Positions 41,262 through 53,619 of a stretch of 64,000 nucleotides of DNA are shown piece by piece. The notes under the pieces are model-generated. The model was not told where the DNA came from, made no database searches, and saw nothing but the letters and a program-made list of their open reading frames with translations. The position numbers and the translations under genes are program-made. Each line of letters opens with the position of its first letter. Within the stretch, counting starts at the first letter, position 1. This DNA is from Eublepharis macularius. Taxonomy: Eukaryota; Chordata; Lepidosauria; Squamata; Eublepharidae. The stretch covers positions 89,142,217-89,206,216 of the forward strand of contig NC_072799.1 of assembly GCF_028583425.1 (NCBI RefSeq), written 5' to 3'.

Positions 41262-41482
41262 CAAGATCTGTGGGTTAGTGGTAGAGCACCCGCTTTTCAT
41301 GCAGGGGATCCTGGATTCTATCCCAGTATCTCCATTTAAAGGAAAGGATCAGACAGCAGATGATGTGAAAGTCTGCTGCTGCCTGATAAACTGGAGAGCT
41401 GCTGCCAGTCAGAGCAGACAAATACGGACTTGTCAGAGTCAGTTTTCTGACTCAGTATAAGGCAGCTTCATGTGTGCTCCAA
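41262..41482 (+). mobile_element. tRNA-derived SINE (second family)
   Basis: GTGGGTTAGTGGTAGAGCACC and TTTTCATGCAGGGGATCC form a tRNA-like head. The body GGATCAGACAGCAGATGATG and tail GACTCAGTATAAGGCAGCTTC are characteristic of a common squamate SINE different from the Sauria type. Confidence 0.8.
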
Positions 41483-42154
41483 CATCTTGCAACGTTTCTT
41501 TCCTTTTCTAAATCCATGCAGGTGTTTGTTAGAGAAAAGTCCCTCTGACTAATTTCTGGATAGAGATTTAATTGCTGTTTTTGATAGATGAGAGGCTTTT
41601 TTCATTTTTTTTAAGTGCTGTTGGTTGGGCTTGCATCTGAGTTTCTCAGCTGAGAGTGAAAACCATCCTCTCGCACCCTCTTTTCCATCATGTTGATCTT
41701 TAAGGTATTAGCTGTTGCTAGAACATAGTTCGCTGTGCCTGAGGCTACTGTGTAACCTAAGGAGACTGGCACATGACTTGGGCGAGGAACAAGACCAGAT
41801 TTTAAAAATCTCTAAGAGATTTTGAAATTATTCGTCATTGTGCGCCTCCGACAGGGTAGAAAAGATACTGTTCCATGACTACTACATTTGTTCAGGGTAA
41901 CCAGTTTGCATCTTTGGTAAATATACTTATGTATAACCAGTACTGTGTATAATTCTGACCACTGGAAGTCATGCTCAGCCCCACTTGTAATACTTGGAAT
42001 CTTAGCCTGCGCTGACCACATTTCCAGACATTCAGGGCAGCAGGAATCCTTGCCAGAAGGCTCCAAAGGGGGATAATTTGGACCCTATAATTCTGTTCAA
42101 GGTGTTTGCCCCCTGCAACTCTACCTGTCCACTCTGGCTCTCAGAGGCTATGTT
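41483..42154. other. Intergenic, no recognised feature
   Basis: Unassigned sequence. Confidence 0.4.
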
Positions 42155-42490
42155 AGGGATGCCAGTCCCCCGCTGGGGCGGGATATCCCCCACTCCTGCC
42201 CGCTGTGTAGGGCAGGAGTGCTGGCGTGCTCTGCAGCAGCTAGATCCGAGCTGATTTTGGCCCAGTTCAGCTCGAATGGGGCCCAAATTGGGCCCAATTC
42301 AGCCCCTGGGGAGCACAGGAGCGCTTCCAGGGTGCCCTGTGACCCCCCCCCCCGTGATGACATCACTTCCTGGAAGTGATGTCATCACGCAAGCCGAGAG
42401 CATGTGCGCACACGTGAAAAGGAAAACCATGATAGGAGCTGGGCCCCAGATCTCCCAGTAGGGGGGTCAGGAGACCAGGAAACCCTAAGC
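42155..42490 (+). repeat. Family A dispersed repeat, diverged
   Basis: TTAGGGATGCCAGTCCCC, TTTTGGCCCAGTTCAGCTCG, then ATGACATCACTTCCTGGAAG and its own mirror AGTGATGTCATCAC, ending AACCCTA. Confidence 0.55.
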
Positions 42491-42505
42491 TTTGTGCCTG
42501 ACTAA

Positions 42506-43050
42506 CAGTGAATCATAAGCAAAATTACTTCAATCTAAGCCCACTGATTTCAATTTGTTTTATTTTTTATTTTATTTTATTCAGCGTATACTCCACCCTT
42601 CTTGCAAGCGGGCTCAGGGCGGTTTACAACAAGTAACAGCATAAAAAACCAGTTTAACATCTAAAATCCAGGTGCCTCTAAACAATACCAGGCTACTGTG
42701 AAACTACTATAAAACCACAGGACTGCCATGATAAAGGCCCAGAGCAGTCAGAAAAGGGGACAAGATGCTGGCTGCTAGTCAAAGACCCGGTGGAACGTCT
42801 CTGTGTTGCAGGCCCTGCGGAATTGTAAAAAGTCCCGCAGGGCCCAGATCTCCATTGGGAGAGCTTTCCGCCAGGCCGGGGCCAGGGCAGAAAAGACCCT
42901 GGCCCTAGCTGAAGCCAGCCAAGTATCCCTTGGGCCAGGGACTACCGGAAGCTGCTTATCCGTAGAGCACAAGGCCCTGCAGGGGACAAAATGGGAAAGG
43001 TGGTCCCAAAGGGCTTAGACTGAAGCAACGCTGCTTAGGATTTCATTGTA
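42506..43050. repeat. CTAAGCAG palindrome with an L2 fragment in its loop
   Basis: Left arm 42506-42552 (AATCATAAGCAAAATTACTT, CAATCTAAGCCC) pairs with right arm 43011-43050 (GGGCTTAGACTGAAGC, GCTGCTTAGGATTTCATTG). The 450 bases in between are an L2 3' end on the - strand. Confidence 0.6.
42557..43008 (-). mobile_element. L2-clade LINE 3' end
   Basis: On the - strand a frame reads STDKQLPVVPGPRDTWLASA then ARVFSALAPAWRKALP, collinear with the C-terminus of the L2 copy at 21900-22030. The 3' end GGCTCAGGGCGGTTTAC (reverse) is at the left. Confidence 0.8.
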
Positions 43051-45850
43051 AGGAAGGCAGTCTGCTCTCCAGCTCTGCATTACTCCGATTGCACCCATTT
43101 TATTGCCCCTTTATCTAGCTGCCTGCCCTTCTACCCCTCTGACAGTTTGGTCAGATACTCTGTCCCGTCCATTTGTCTCTTGCTGCACCCCAAGAGTCAA
43201 GGCTAGCCCAGAGTGTATTACAAACATGAAGGAAATTTTCCAGTCCAGTGGAAAGTTCCTTACTGCCTACATAAAACTACCTTTATATATATGGATCCCA
43301 TAGAACCTGAGCAGTGGGGGAGAGGGTTGGGGGTACGTCAAATTCAAGTGGTCATCAAGGAACCACCCAGAGGAGGACTGGATTCAGTCAATTTGGGTTG
43401 GAGGCCCTGCTGGGGGTTGGAGGGAGAGAACCTCTGCCCCACAAGAAATTCTGAGGCCTACATCTCTTGGCTTTAGGAAGAGCCAGGTGGTTTCAAGATG
43501 AGGCCTCAAGATGAGAACAAGATGAGGCCTCAGTTGTTGACCATTGTTCAGAGGATAGATTGGTGTAGACAGACTGGCTAAGGTGATTTCGGATAGGAAT
43601 AATCCACGGGGCATAACTGCTGTTCTCCTCTGTGTTTCAATTGTTTCCTTCTCCTCTGTTGAGTAGGCACATTGTTGGTTTTTTCTTTTTATTCCTTATT
43701 ACATGTGCTTGTTTTTATGATGTTAATGGTTATTTATTAGTTCCAACATTTCTGTCTGTGGTGTCTGCTCCCTATCTATTTGGGATGACATTCGTAGGGG
43801 CCATACCCCTTTCCAAAAGGTTCCTTCCTGCCGAATATCAGGCCAATAGGAGATAATGGGAACGGGAAAGATTATGGCAGCCTAAGGAAGTAGTGGGCTG
43901 ACATACTTGTGTGTCTGTTGAAGTGCAACATGTGGACAGGGTGTCCGTTTTCCAAGAACAACGGAGCACACCGGCCGAGAAGCCAAACCCTACCCTGTAC
44001 TGTGCCTTACCTCACTGGTCTCCCAAGTCCTGAAGCATTTCTCTTCTAGCTGAATATCAGCAACGGGAATGAGCTGGACTGGGAGAAAAATGTTGGAAGA
44101 AATGGAATGCGCTGCAATGAGGTTTTGAAAAGGAATATCCCCCATTACATCTTAATTTAGTTAACTACAAAATAACAATCCTTCCTTACTATGTGTTCAA
44201 AGCATGTTATATGGTTGAATTGAAGATGTTATCTTTTTCTTTCCTTAGGCTAGTAGCAGCTGGATGGAGGGACAGTATTTATCTGGGAAATGGTGTTATT
44301 GGAAAGGATATGCAAGCAGAACTTTGGCCCAAATGCCCACCCACAGAGGCAGCATTGCCTGCTGACAGGGAGGAGCAAGTGCAACATTTGCTGTATCTCT
44401 CCCCGCCTCTGGTTTGCTTTACTGCGTGCTGGTATGCCAGTGCATGCAAGCAAAATTTTTGCATCTGAACTTAGCAAACACTGCACCAAAGAGAACAGAA
44501 TAGCAAACAAAGAGGAGCCACTGATGACAGAGAATCAAATCAAAACGTTCCTTGGGTCAGTAAGCCAGCAGTGTGGCTGGTGTCAAGAATGCACTGGAAA
44601 AAGAGAACTATCCACACAGTTTTCTTTGGTGGCACAATCTGGGCGCACCTACGTGAACTTATAAATGTCCCTGTCAGCTACGTATCTGTTGAGTCATTCT
44701 CTCTCACTGAACTTTGTGAACTCTAACGCAGACAGCAGGGCACCAGAAACCAGCCCAGAACCAAAGATCCCTGAACATTAAGTTCCTAGTTCAGAGTATG
44801 TATAATGATTAAATGAATGAATGAATGGGGCATTCCAGATACTCGTCTAAACAGCCCTTTCCTGTTGTTCATACCCCATACCTGGGTATTCAGCCTTAAA
44901 TAGCCCTCTGAACAAAAAGTTAATATGCTGATAGACCAATCAACCGTGTATTTGCCAAATCTTTTTATGAATAATTCTGAGTGACTGCCTCTGAATGCTT
45001 GCTCCATGGAGGCAATGGATGTCCTTTTTGTTTATGTACTCATTTATCCTCAGCAACAAACAGAAAAGCCATCGCCCTTAGTGGTATTGAATATCTATGG
45101 GACTTAATTAAAAGTGGCATGTACTGAAGAGAATGCAGTATGTGATCATGAAAATATTCTTGTATAATTTTATTGCTATGGATATGCAAAGAGTAACAGC
45201 CCTCTTGAAGCAACTGGACACAATTAACTGTTGCAACACACACACACACACACACACACAGAGTGAGTGTAGGTCCAGCCCCTTTTCTACTCAATCTTCC
45301 CTGATTCCATTCCTAACTTCAGTCCCTATTCCATCTAACTTTCATCCATGTGGCTCTCCAGATCTCCGGCATAACTTTTTTTGGTGATCAGAAGGGAGTC
45401 TTCATCCCTTTATTGCCAGAAAAAAACCTGGTAGGGTCCACCATTGCTTGGGAACTCACACCATCCAGATGGGAAGTGCCTCAGTGTTTAGTGCTAGAAT
45501 GCCAAGAGCCACGTCCCACATGCTCGACAAGGGCTCCCCTGTACCAAATGGCTGGTGATTAGGTGAGGGGGAAAATAACACTGCAGCAGTAGTGTAGCAG
45601 GAAAAAATTCATCTACGGCTTCCTTTTAAGGCTGTTTGCCTAAGCAAAAAGTGGAGAATTGCGTTTCTCTAAAGAACTTTCTTTGGACAGATGCATGGTC
45701 TTGTGTATCTTTCATCCATTTCAGTGGGGCTTGCAAAGGGGCTCTTCAGATTTTCCCTGTAGCCTTTGACAGTCTGATTCATAAATTTAACATGCCTCAC
45801 TTGATCACCCCAAACTTGCTGATTGGCAGCTGAATATGTAAACTGACTTG
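43051..45850. other. Intergenic or distal 3' UTR, (CA)n at 45236-45260
   Basis: No gene or named repeat apart from the (CA)n microsatellite. Confidence 0.4.
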
Positions 45851-46048
45851 GAGCCAAGCTACAAATGACGAATTACACTTGCCTGGCAAGTGAACAGACT
45901 CAGGTGTATTCCTCCCTGTTCACTTGCCATTCACTTGCTCTCCACTTGATCAAGTGGAGAGCAAGTGAATGGCAAGTGAACAGGGAGGAATATGCTTGAG
46001 TCTGTTCACTTGCCAGGCAAGAGTAATTCATCACTTGTAGCTTGGCTC
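45851..46048. mobile_element. Palindromic element, GAGCCAARCTACAARTGACG family, copy 2
   Basis: A 198-base hairpin, GAGCCAAGCTACAAATGACG at one end and its reverse complement at the other. The inner arms are dominated by repeated CACTTG/CAAGTG blocks (GTTCACTTGCCATTCACTTG), different from copy 1. Confidence 0.82.
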
Positions 46049-48135
46049 TAAGTTAAAGAGCATTTGCTCTATGATGGCTCATTCATGTATGCGAGTCATT
46101 ACTAACGTTGCAGTTATCAAGGGAACATATAAAGTGTATGAACAATCTCACTTACTAATAAGAGTACATCGATGACCTCAAAGCACACAAGCATGAAGCT
46201 CTTTCTTACTTTGGGGTTAAAATGATACTAGTTTTCTCAGCTGACAAGTGTCAACGAGGGAGTGTTCATTCTACTGAAACCTACTCAAGTCTACAGGCAC
46301 TGTATAATTGACTCCCGTGGGGTTTGGATGTGGTCCTTTGTGAATATGGTCCTTTACTTGCTTTCCTAACTTGCACAGGATTTTTCTGAGAGATGGCCAT
46401 TACTGTTCTAGCAGGCTAACCTACTCTGGTTGTGCTCAATAAATGCACTTTCTAGTTCAGTATTAATCATGTGATGCAGATGTTTTGTATATTGCAAAAG
46501 TTGCTGCCAAAACCTTTTTAGATTTGATGTTAAACTTTATTTTTTAATTTAAAAAGGATAGCATTTAATGTGTATAACTTGGAAGTTTGGAGCTGATATT
46601 TGTATGAGCAGAAAGTTTGCATTACAAAGTTCATTTTAAAAACAAAAAATGAGAGGTTAGGGTATATTTGAATTTAACTTTAACTCCACTTTTCATTTTG
46701 TGTAGAGTAATGAAACCAGAAGATGGAAATAATATTAAAATATAATCTTTGACATTTTTTTCCCTTGCTGTATCTCTTACACTGAGTTGGATAATAAATG
46801 CTGATAATTATGTGCTTTTGCATAGTAAAATTCTTATTCCAGGCTCTCCCCTCCCCCCTTCTATTTTCTTACAGATAAAAAGCACAACTCAGCCAAAGAG
46901 AAGGGCTGCAGTCCAAACATTAAAAAGTATGTCATCAGCCCCTTACTCCATGTCTCTCATACTCAGTGGTCATTTTCACCATTTTTATCCAAGATGATGT
47001 ATATATTCAGTGGAAAGAGGTCCTAACAGGGCCAGTCTTTAGGGTAGGAGTCTGGGGCTTTGGCTTAGCAGTGGAGCTGCAAAAGAGGCTGTAGCTTGCA
47101 AGCCCTTGTTGGGCAGGGTGAGACTTAACTTCTGAGAAAATGCGTATCGCATCAGTTCACACAGCATATGCCAAGATGAGTTGCAATTTTAAGAGGTTTG
47201 TTGTTAGAGAGCAGAGGTTGGAGGAGCTGAGTTATGCCTTCAAAGCACCTGACAGCCCACCTGAGTGCCTGGTGCAGGGACCCAAGTGTGGCTGTGTAGA
47301 CCACTTTATTCTCCCTACACCAGGCTGAGCTCCATCTAAGGGATCGTGGGCAAGGCTGAGCACGATGCTGCCCCCAAATGCAAGCAAAAGCCTTAATTAA
47401 CGGGCAGTTGCTCCAGGCCAGGGATGAGGGAAGCTCTCTCTAGGCTGCCACCACTCTGGTACAGGTTTCCTTGGAAGGGCCCAGAGCACCCAACCTTTTG
47501 TTTACTCTTCCCCAGTAGGTTTTACTTTGACCGAATGAGCCCTGAGGACCCAGGCAGAAAAATAAACTACTTTACTTTAAGGGGTTTAGTAATAACTGGT
47601 ATTCAGAACTTTGTTGAATAAAAAGAACAGTAAAGGTAGGTGAACAAATACAATAAAACACCCTAACGCGTCTATCTAGATGGTTCCTCACTGTCTCCTG
47701 GTGACTGGCTTTAAGTTGACTCACCTCTTCCAGCAGATAATGGATCCCTCCATCTGCAGCAGTCTCTCTTCAGCTCTGCTCACTAGGAGCAGGGGCCTTT
47801 TATCTCCTCTCTCAGGCACCAGCTCCCTACTTCTCTATTGGTGCAATTTTTCCCTCCAAATCCCATTAACCAATCATAGGGTCTAAAGGGGCCCTAGGAA
47901 ATGTAGGCCCTGTGGTCAATCTACTACAGGCTTCCCTGGAGCCACTAGGCATCACTACGTAGGCCCACATTCATAACAGCAATGATTGCTCTTCGTTCTG
48001 TTATCAACCTCAAAAACAAAAGAGTTTGGAACAGAAGTGAGGATGATACTGGTATATAATCAATTGTGCTGGCTTTTTGGGTAGATAGGAATGTAATTGT
48101 ACCACCAGAGACATCAAACGCTATGCAACGGATGA
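46049..48135. other. Intergenic or distal 3' UTR; AATAAA at 46438
   Basis: 46440-46800 is AT-rich and repeat-free with AATAAA at 46438-46443 and ATAATAAATGC near 46791; it could hold a distal USP46 polyadenylation site, but this is only an inference. 47540-47940 resembles an unclassified LTR-like or retroelement end, with no coding sequence. Confidence 0.3.
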
Positions 48136-48440
48136 GCCAGGGATGCCAGGTCCCTATACCCTCCTGGCGGGAGAGGAGGGGACTCGACACTTACCTCGTA
48201 CCAGCAGCGTGGTCTGTCCAAAATTGGCCCCAATTCCTGCATCCGGCGCAATGACGTCTCTTCCGGGAGTGATGTTGCACCCCCTGGGAGTGTGCATGCC
48301 GAGTGTGTTCCTGGGGTGCCGGCCAGTGGTGGGCAACCTCTGGGAGGCTTGCCACCTCCTGTCGATTGTTGGCAGATTGGCAGGCAAGGGTGCAAATCCC
48401 CAGGAGTTTGCTTGCCACTGATGGGCACTTGGGAACCCTA
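48136..48440 (+). repeat. Family A dispersed repeat, diverged
   Basis: AGGGATGCCAGGTCCCTATA, CCTCCTGGCGGGAGAGG, GGAGTGATGTTGCACCCCCT, GGCCAGTGGTGGGCAACC, ending TTGGGAACCCTA. The second half matches 54590-54750. Confidence 0.65.
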
Positions 48441-48679
48441 CTGATGGAGAGACAGCAGTTATAGTACTGGTGGAGATGTTGAGATGGGATGTGATAAGTT
48501 TGCTCAATGTTCACTCTGTGTTCCCCATTTGACATAAGATTACTAAGTCCAGAATCTAGAATTGCTTAACTGTATCACCATCAGTAGAAGAAGCTGTGGA
48601 ATCTCACACACAGTATTCCTTTGCTACTATAATTTCCCATCCGGTTAAGGTTATATGTACAGAAACCAGCTTATGAATG

Positions 48680-48708
48680 AACAGACAGACAGACAGACAG
48701 ACAGACAG
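48680..48708. repeat. (ACAG)n microsatellite
   Basis: About seven uninterrupted ACAG units. Confidence 0.9.
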
Positions 48709-48936
48709 AGAATCACTAGCCATCCAGTCTACACCAATGCCTGGACCAAGTTCTTTTCAACACATCAGCCCTTCCTTCATTGTTCACAGCATGCCATAAA
48801 TGGTGAGCAAGTGCCCTGCAGAAACATTCCCAGATAGCTCCAGAGGGCTGAAATGTAGAACTGCTTTGCAATGAATGGAGTCGTAAAACAGTCTTTCCAA
48901 TAACAAAGAGCAGAATATCTTGCTACATGTCTTGCA

Positions 48937-49841
48937 GTGAGCAGTCAGGTTGTCAATGTGAGCAAAGCAAATCCGACAGGCATCTCACAGGAACAATCCT
49001 ACTCCAGCCAAAATTCAGTCTATAACTGTGGTGTCACAGGGCCAGCGAGTCCCACTCCCCTAGGGAGGGAAAGGAGGCTAGGCAAGGCGGAAGGGGGCAA
49101 GGGCAGAGGGATTGGAAGCTCAGCAGTCACCCACCCAAAGACCTTACCTGAAGAGGAGAAGCAGCAGCAGCCCCAACAACCCAAAGCCACGCCCCAGTTA
49201 GAAAATAGTAGCCTGGCCCAGGAGTTGCCAAAAGCCAAGCCACTCCAGGTGGGGCTATTGGAGGCACTCTGCAGGAAGCCCTGGGCAACCAGCCAAGGAG
49301 CCACAGCTGGACCCACCTTCAGCCATCAGCTCAGCCAGGGAGGCCGGGCTGCTAGCCAGGGGACTGCAGCTGGACATGCCTTCAGCAATCAGCCAAGGCA
49401 GGGAGGCTGGGCAGCCAGAGAACAAGGCACAGCTGGTGCTGGTCAGTGGGGCCAGATCAGCTACCCCAGCTGCAACTGCTTGGTGCAGCCAAAGACCAGG
49501 CTGGAAGAGGGGTGGGGCAGTAGGAGGAAGCCCTATGGAGGCTGGCTGGGAAGAGCCCTGTGGTGGTGGGTGTGAGTGAGGAGTGATGATGTGGAGTGAG
49601 AGCAGTAAGATGCAAGGGTGGAGGCTTGGAGGAGAGTCCTGGAAGGAGAAGATGAAGGAGGGCGCAGAGGGTAAGCAGGCCAGGTTGAGCAGGCCAGCGA
49701 GTGGACTGAGAGGGAGTCTGGGTGAGGTATACCGCCCCTCCTTCCACAGAGCAGGGTCCTGCAGATTCCCTGGCCCCCCTGTGACGTCAGGAGCAGACTG
49801 CCCAGTGCCACGCCCAGCGGCAGCGACGGCAAGCCCTGACA
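48937..49841. other. GC-rich block of unknown nature
   Basis: Abrupt rise in GC. A 212-codon frame (48937-49575) is rich in Q, P, G and A with loose internal repetition (SQGATAGPTFSHQ / SQGTAAGHAFSNQ). It has no recognisable domain and no close start context. It may be an unclassified retroelement interior. A MITE end follows at 49842. Confidence 0.3.
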
Positions 49842-49919
49842 GGGGCCACCGGCCATGTGACCATTTTCAAGAGGCGCCAGAACTCCGTTCCACTGCGTTC
49901 CCGCTGAAAAAAAGCCCTG
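49842..49919 (+). mobile_element. hAT-type MITE, truncated copy 4
   Basis: Only the right end remains: CCATGTGACCATTTTCAAGA through GCTGAAAAAAAGCCCTG. The left half and central hairpin are missing. Confidence 0.78.
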
Positions 49920-50829
49920 CCCATATCTATTGCACTCTTGTCTGCTGCTGGTTGTCCACGACATGTCTGAGTTCATGATGACCAGCTTGCAGTGCTGGAG
50001 TCCCATCAATAGGCTTTCCTCATCTCTGTGGTACCACTTGTACTGTGTTGGAGGAAGGAGTGAAGATTATGGCCCAGAGCAGCTTCAAGGTAGCGAACTG
50101 GCTCATGTATTGCTTGTTTTCTTTCAGTTGCAGACCTTTGTGCCACATTGCCAACTGCTATCAAAATTGTTAAAAAACAGCTCGCTGTTGGCAACATTCT
50201 TGTAAATATGCTCTGCGTGACACAAAGGGATTGGTATCCTTATGCATGTATCTTGCATGTATCATTTGGTAGATCTCAACACACAAATCCTGTCCATGAC
50301 ACAGTTTCCCCAACCCTTGGAGACTGGCCACTATTGATGTGATATGTGGGTGTAGAAACTCACTGTGACCAACAATTCATGCGATGAGTTCTACTAAGTG
50401 ATACATGTGGTGGGAAGCGGGCCAATCTATGGTACCTCTATTGGCTCTGATACACATGCAGAATCAAACTGTTATTCTTTACTTTGTATTGCTATTTTCT
50501 TTTCCTCCTCACGCAGGCCTCTGTGGTAACCAACGCCCATTTCCCAATATCTCTTTCAAGACCATGGCCATTTCTACACTCCCTTAAAGGGATGGCCCAC
50601 GCTGGCAAATTTTCCTCATGAATACAGACATCTCCATTTGCAAAATGGTTGCGAGCCACTTGGCTTACGTTTTTTCAGCGCTTTTTTGGGGAACACAGAA
50701 AAGGCAACAAAAAATGGAAGCCAAACGGCCCACATCCGTTTTGCGAATGGAGATGTTGCCCACATTCCATTTGTGTGCCGTCCCTTTAAGTTAGGCCATT
50801 TGTTCCACCACCTGGAGGCTGGCAACCCT
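49920..50829. other. Intergenic, a repeat end at 50805-50829
   Basis: 50805-50829 (CACCACCTGGAGGCTGGCAACC) is the end of a GTTGCCA...CTGGCAACCCT repeat. 50630-50800 has an internal inverted similarity (ATGGTTGCGAGCCACTTGGC versus AATGGAAGCCAAACGGCCC). Nothing coding. Confidence 0.4.
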
Positions 50830-50991
50830 GGCCGTTTCCAGACGGCTTACCGGCCCCCGGAACGTTGTGCCATGTTGCGGGGAAAACGCGAAATATTGCG
50901 TTTTCTCGCACGAGTTTTGCGCGATATTTCGCATTTTCCCCGCAACATGGCGCAACGTTCCGGGGGCCGGTAAGCCTTCTGGAACCGGCCC
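50830..50991. mobile_element. Palindromic element, GGGCCGTTTCCAGA family, copy c
   Basis: 162-base near-perfect hairpin: GGCCGTTTCCAGACGGCTTA, CCGGCCCCCGGAACGTTG, then GCGGGGAAAACGCGAAATAT, mirrored. The arms partly resemble copy a, but the second block differs. Confidence 0.78.
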
Positions 50992-52674
50992 CTATGTCCC
51001 AGTTATGCCAGGAACATTTTCCTAGAAGATAAAAAATAATTGCTTTGTATCCAGATTCTATATGTAGACCACACACACGCAGACACGCGCACACAGGAAC
51101 CTGAAATGCCCTAAAATCTTGCTGGGGCGACAGGAGATACCTAGGAACAGGATTTGGGCATTTCAAGCTTCCACAGGAGCGGGGAGGTGAGAAAGTTGTG
51201 CTCCACAAGCAGAAATCCTTCCTCCTGCAGGAAAACTCTGGAGGATCCAAGCCTTTTATTTCATAGTATAGGATCCTCATCCTAGGGACATAGCTACAAA
51301 ACACACAGTATTTAACAGGAGTTTTCTCTTCCCAGGAAAGTTACTCTCTTGGGAATATCAATGGATCAATAGCAGAGTGATCCCCAGCATAACCTTTCTG
51401 GTGGATAAAGGGGGTCCCTTCCTCCAGAAAAACTGGTTGAATCCAGCCTCTGGTCTTTGAATTTTTTTGCCACAGATGCTGATGAAGATGCCCCCTCGCT
51501 ATCCTCCGCCATCTTTGCATTCAGGCAGTGCAGTGAATATTTTTCATTAGGCAGATGCTATTAAAAATTGCCCCAGCGGAGAAGAACAGCAGGTGCTTTC
51601 TGTGTGTTTCATTTTGTGAAAATTGATCTGAAATGGTTCTGTGCCTTTTGCTGCAGAATGCTTTAATCTTTGAGCACGTACAGTTTATTAAACATATGGA
51701 TCCATTTGCAGTAGACCCTGGCTTTTTGGTTTTATGACACATCTAGGCTATTCATCATCCATCGACCAGGCCTCTCGCGATGTTAATCCCTTATTGTGGC
51801 TTGTGGCCAAGCAGTTTTAAATGCCATCGTTTGCTATTTAATGCCTTAAGATGTTTTAAAGACGGTTGTTCCTTCTTTATGTTAAATGGTTGCCTAATGT
51901 TATATTTGGACATTTGGGGGGTGTTTTTCTATTTGTTTCATAGTTGTTTGTTTAGCTACTGTGTTCCGGCTTTCTGGGTTTTAATAATGGAAATGTATTA
52001 TATTCGTAACAAGAATGTTATTGATTCAAGCACTTTAAGCCGTCATGCCAATCTTGTGAAATTTCAATCAGCTTAACAATTCACATTCAAAATAACTACA
52101 AAACAGAATTCTCTAATGAAGTTCTTGCTTCAGTGTGAAATCTGATTTCATCTTTAATCACAAAAATGTAATGTATAAACATATTCCTACAGGCATAAAA
52201 AGAGGATAAAAGGAGTGCCTTTTCGGTCCTGTGAGGGCTAAAAACTAAGCTAAGTAGCAGTTTTGATCAGTGGGGGAAAGAATTAATCCCTCTTTTTTTC
52301 TGTGTACTGTCCCAGTCCACAGGACCCACACACAGATGGTACTAGCATCTGAAATGCTTTGGGAAGATCCAGTCATGGTTCTCCCAACATCTCTCGTTTG
52401 ATCCATATTCAATGAACATGGAACCAGATCTATAAGCCAGAAGGGACTTTTTACAGGCGGCAGCCGCTCACCACCCCACATGACCAACTCTTTATATGTA
52501 TTTATTTTTATTTATATTTATTTAAAAAGAATATTACCCATGATTAAAAATCCATAGCCAAGACCTCTTATAAAGAATCTCATCTGATTTATTATATTAA
52601 GCGGTCCTCTCTCCCTCTTTCCTCCTCCTCCTCTGTAATTTTCTGTAAAACTGAGGTCAAGGAGTTTCTTTCTG
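50992..52674. other. Intergenic, no recognised feature
   Basis: AT-leaning, no gene or named repeat. Confidence 0.4.
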
Positions 52675-52770
52675 CCCATTGTATCTAAAGAAGTGAGCTC
52701 TGGCTCATGAAGCTTGTACTGGAATAAAATCTTTAAGATGGACTTCTGTTTTATTTTTCTAATCAGACAT
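52675..52770 (+). mobile_element. Penelope-like terminal repeat fragment (tentative)
   Basis: AAAGAAGTGAGCTCTGGCTCATG, then AAGCTTGTACTGGAATAAAATC, has the hairpin-GAAAGC-like-AATAAA order of squamate Penelope-like terminal repeats. Confidence 0.45.
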
Positions 52771-53619
52771 GACATTATATACATGAATGCTGAAGTTAGA
52801 TGCCTCAAAAAATCAGCTAGGAGCCTTCACTGAGCATACCTACCTGCATCTTCCTCTCTTCCACCCTTCCTGTGCTTCAAGGCTCCCCTGGGGGAAGTGG
52901 CCCCCATGATCGCCTTTCTTCCCTCCCCTGTACCTTCTTATCTTGTCTCAGCCCAGCCCAATAAACACTGGATGGCTGTGGAATCTGGGCTGCTCACCAG
53001 AGGGTCAGGACAAGGAAGTGAAGTGAGGAAGATTATGGGAGGACAGCCACAGCAGCAGAGGAGGACATGTTCAAAGAAGGCATGGCCACAGTGGCAACAT
53101 TTGCCCCCTGGGACTCCTAACTGATGGTATATACTCGTTCTGCCGCATCAACAAAGCCAGTCGGGCAGACGCACAATAAGTAGCCATGTGTACAAAGTCA
53201 CATAAGGTTAGGCCTGGAGTATGACCTCTTTAAGAAATCCGTTCCTCATGGAGCCGGGTGGACCTTGGCAGCTTTCAGGTCCTACACCAATATATAGTGT
53301 TCAGTTTTTCCCTGCAATTTGTTACAGTAAGGGGAGAGCTACATGTCACATTAAGGTGATTATTTTTAATAGAATGCAACTGCACAGGGTATGGTGTAAA
53401 GGAGGGCACGGGGGAAACAATCACTGTTTCTGTTTGTGCCATTTTCCTGCTGAAAAACATTATTCTCAAGCTGCTTCACCCTGTTGTAAATAGGTAAATA
53501 GGTGCAAGCACTCCCCCCCCCCAATGTGAGTAAAAGCAGTGTTGGGTGGCATTTTTGGGTGGGACGGCAGCACAAAAAAATAATTAAACCGTCCCTCTTC
53601 TCTCATCACAGGCAGAGCC
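52771..53619. other. Intergenic, no recognised gene
   Basis: Unassigned. 53390-53470 may belong to an old interspersed repeat. Confidence 0.35.

Noticed and set aside
47540..47940. Endogenous retrovirus or LTR element
   Set aside because: Composition resembles an LTR in places (also 57110-57440 and 58620-58760), but no paired LTRs, primer-binding site or coding region could be found.
50638..51304. Frames on both strands across 50638-51304
   Set aside because: They read through a palindromic element (50830-50991), which makes both strands open by symmetry.
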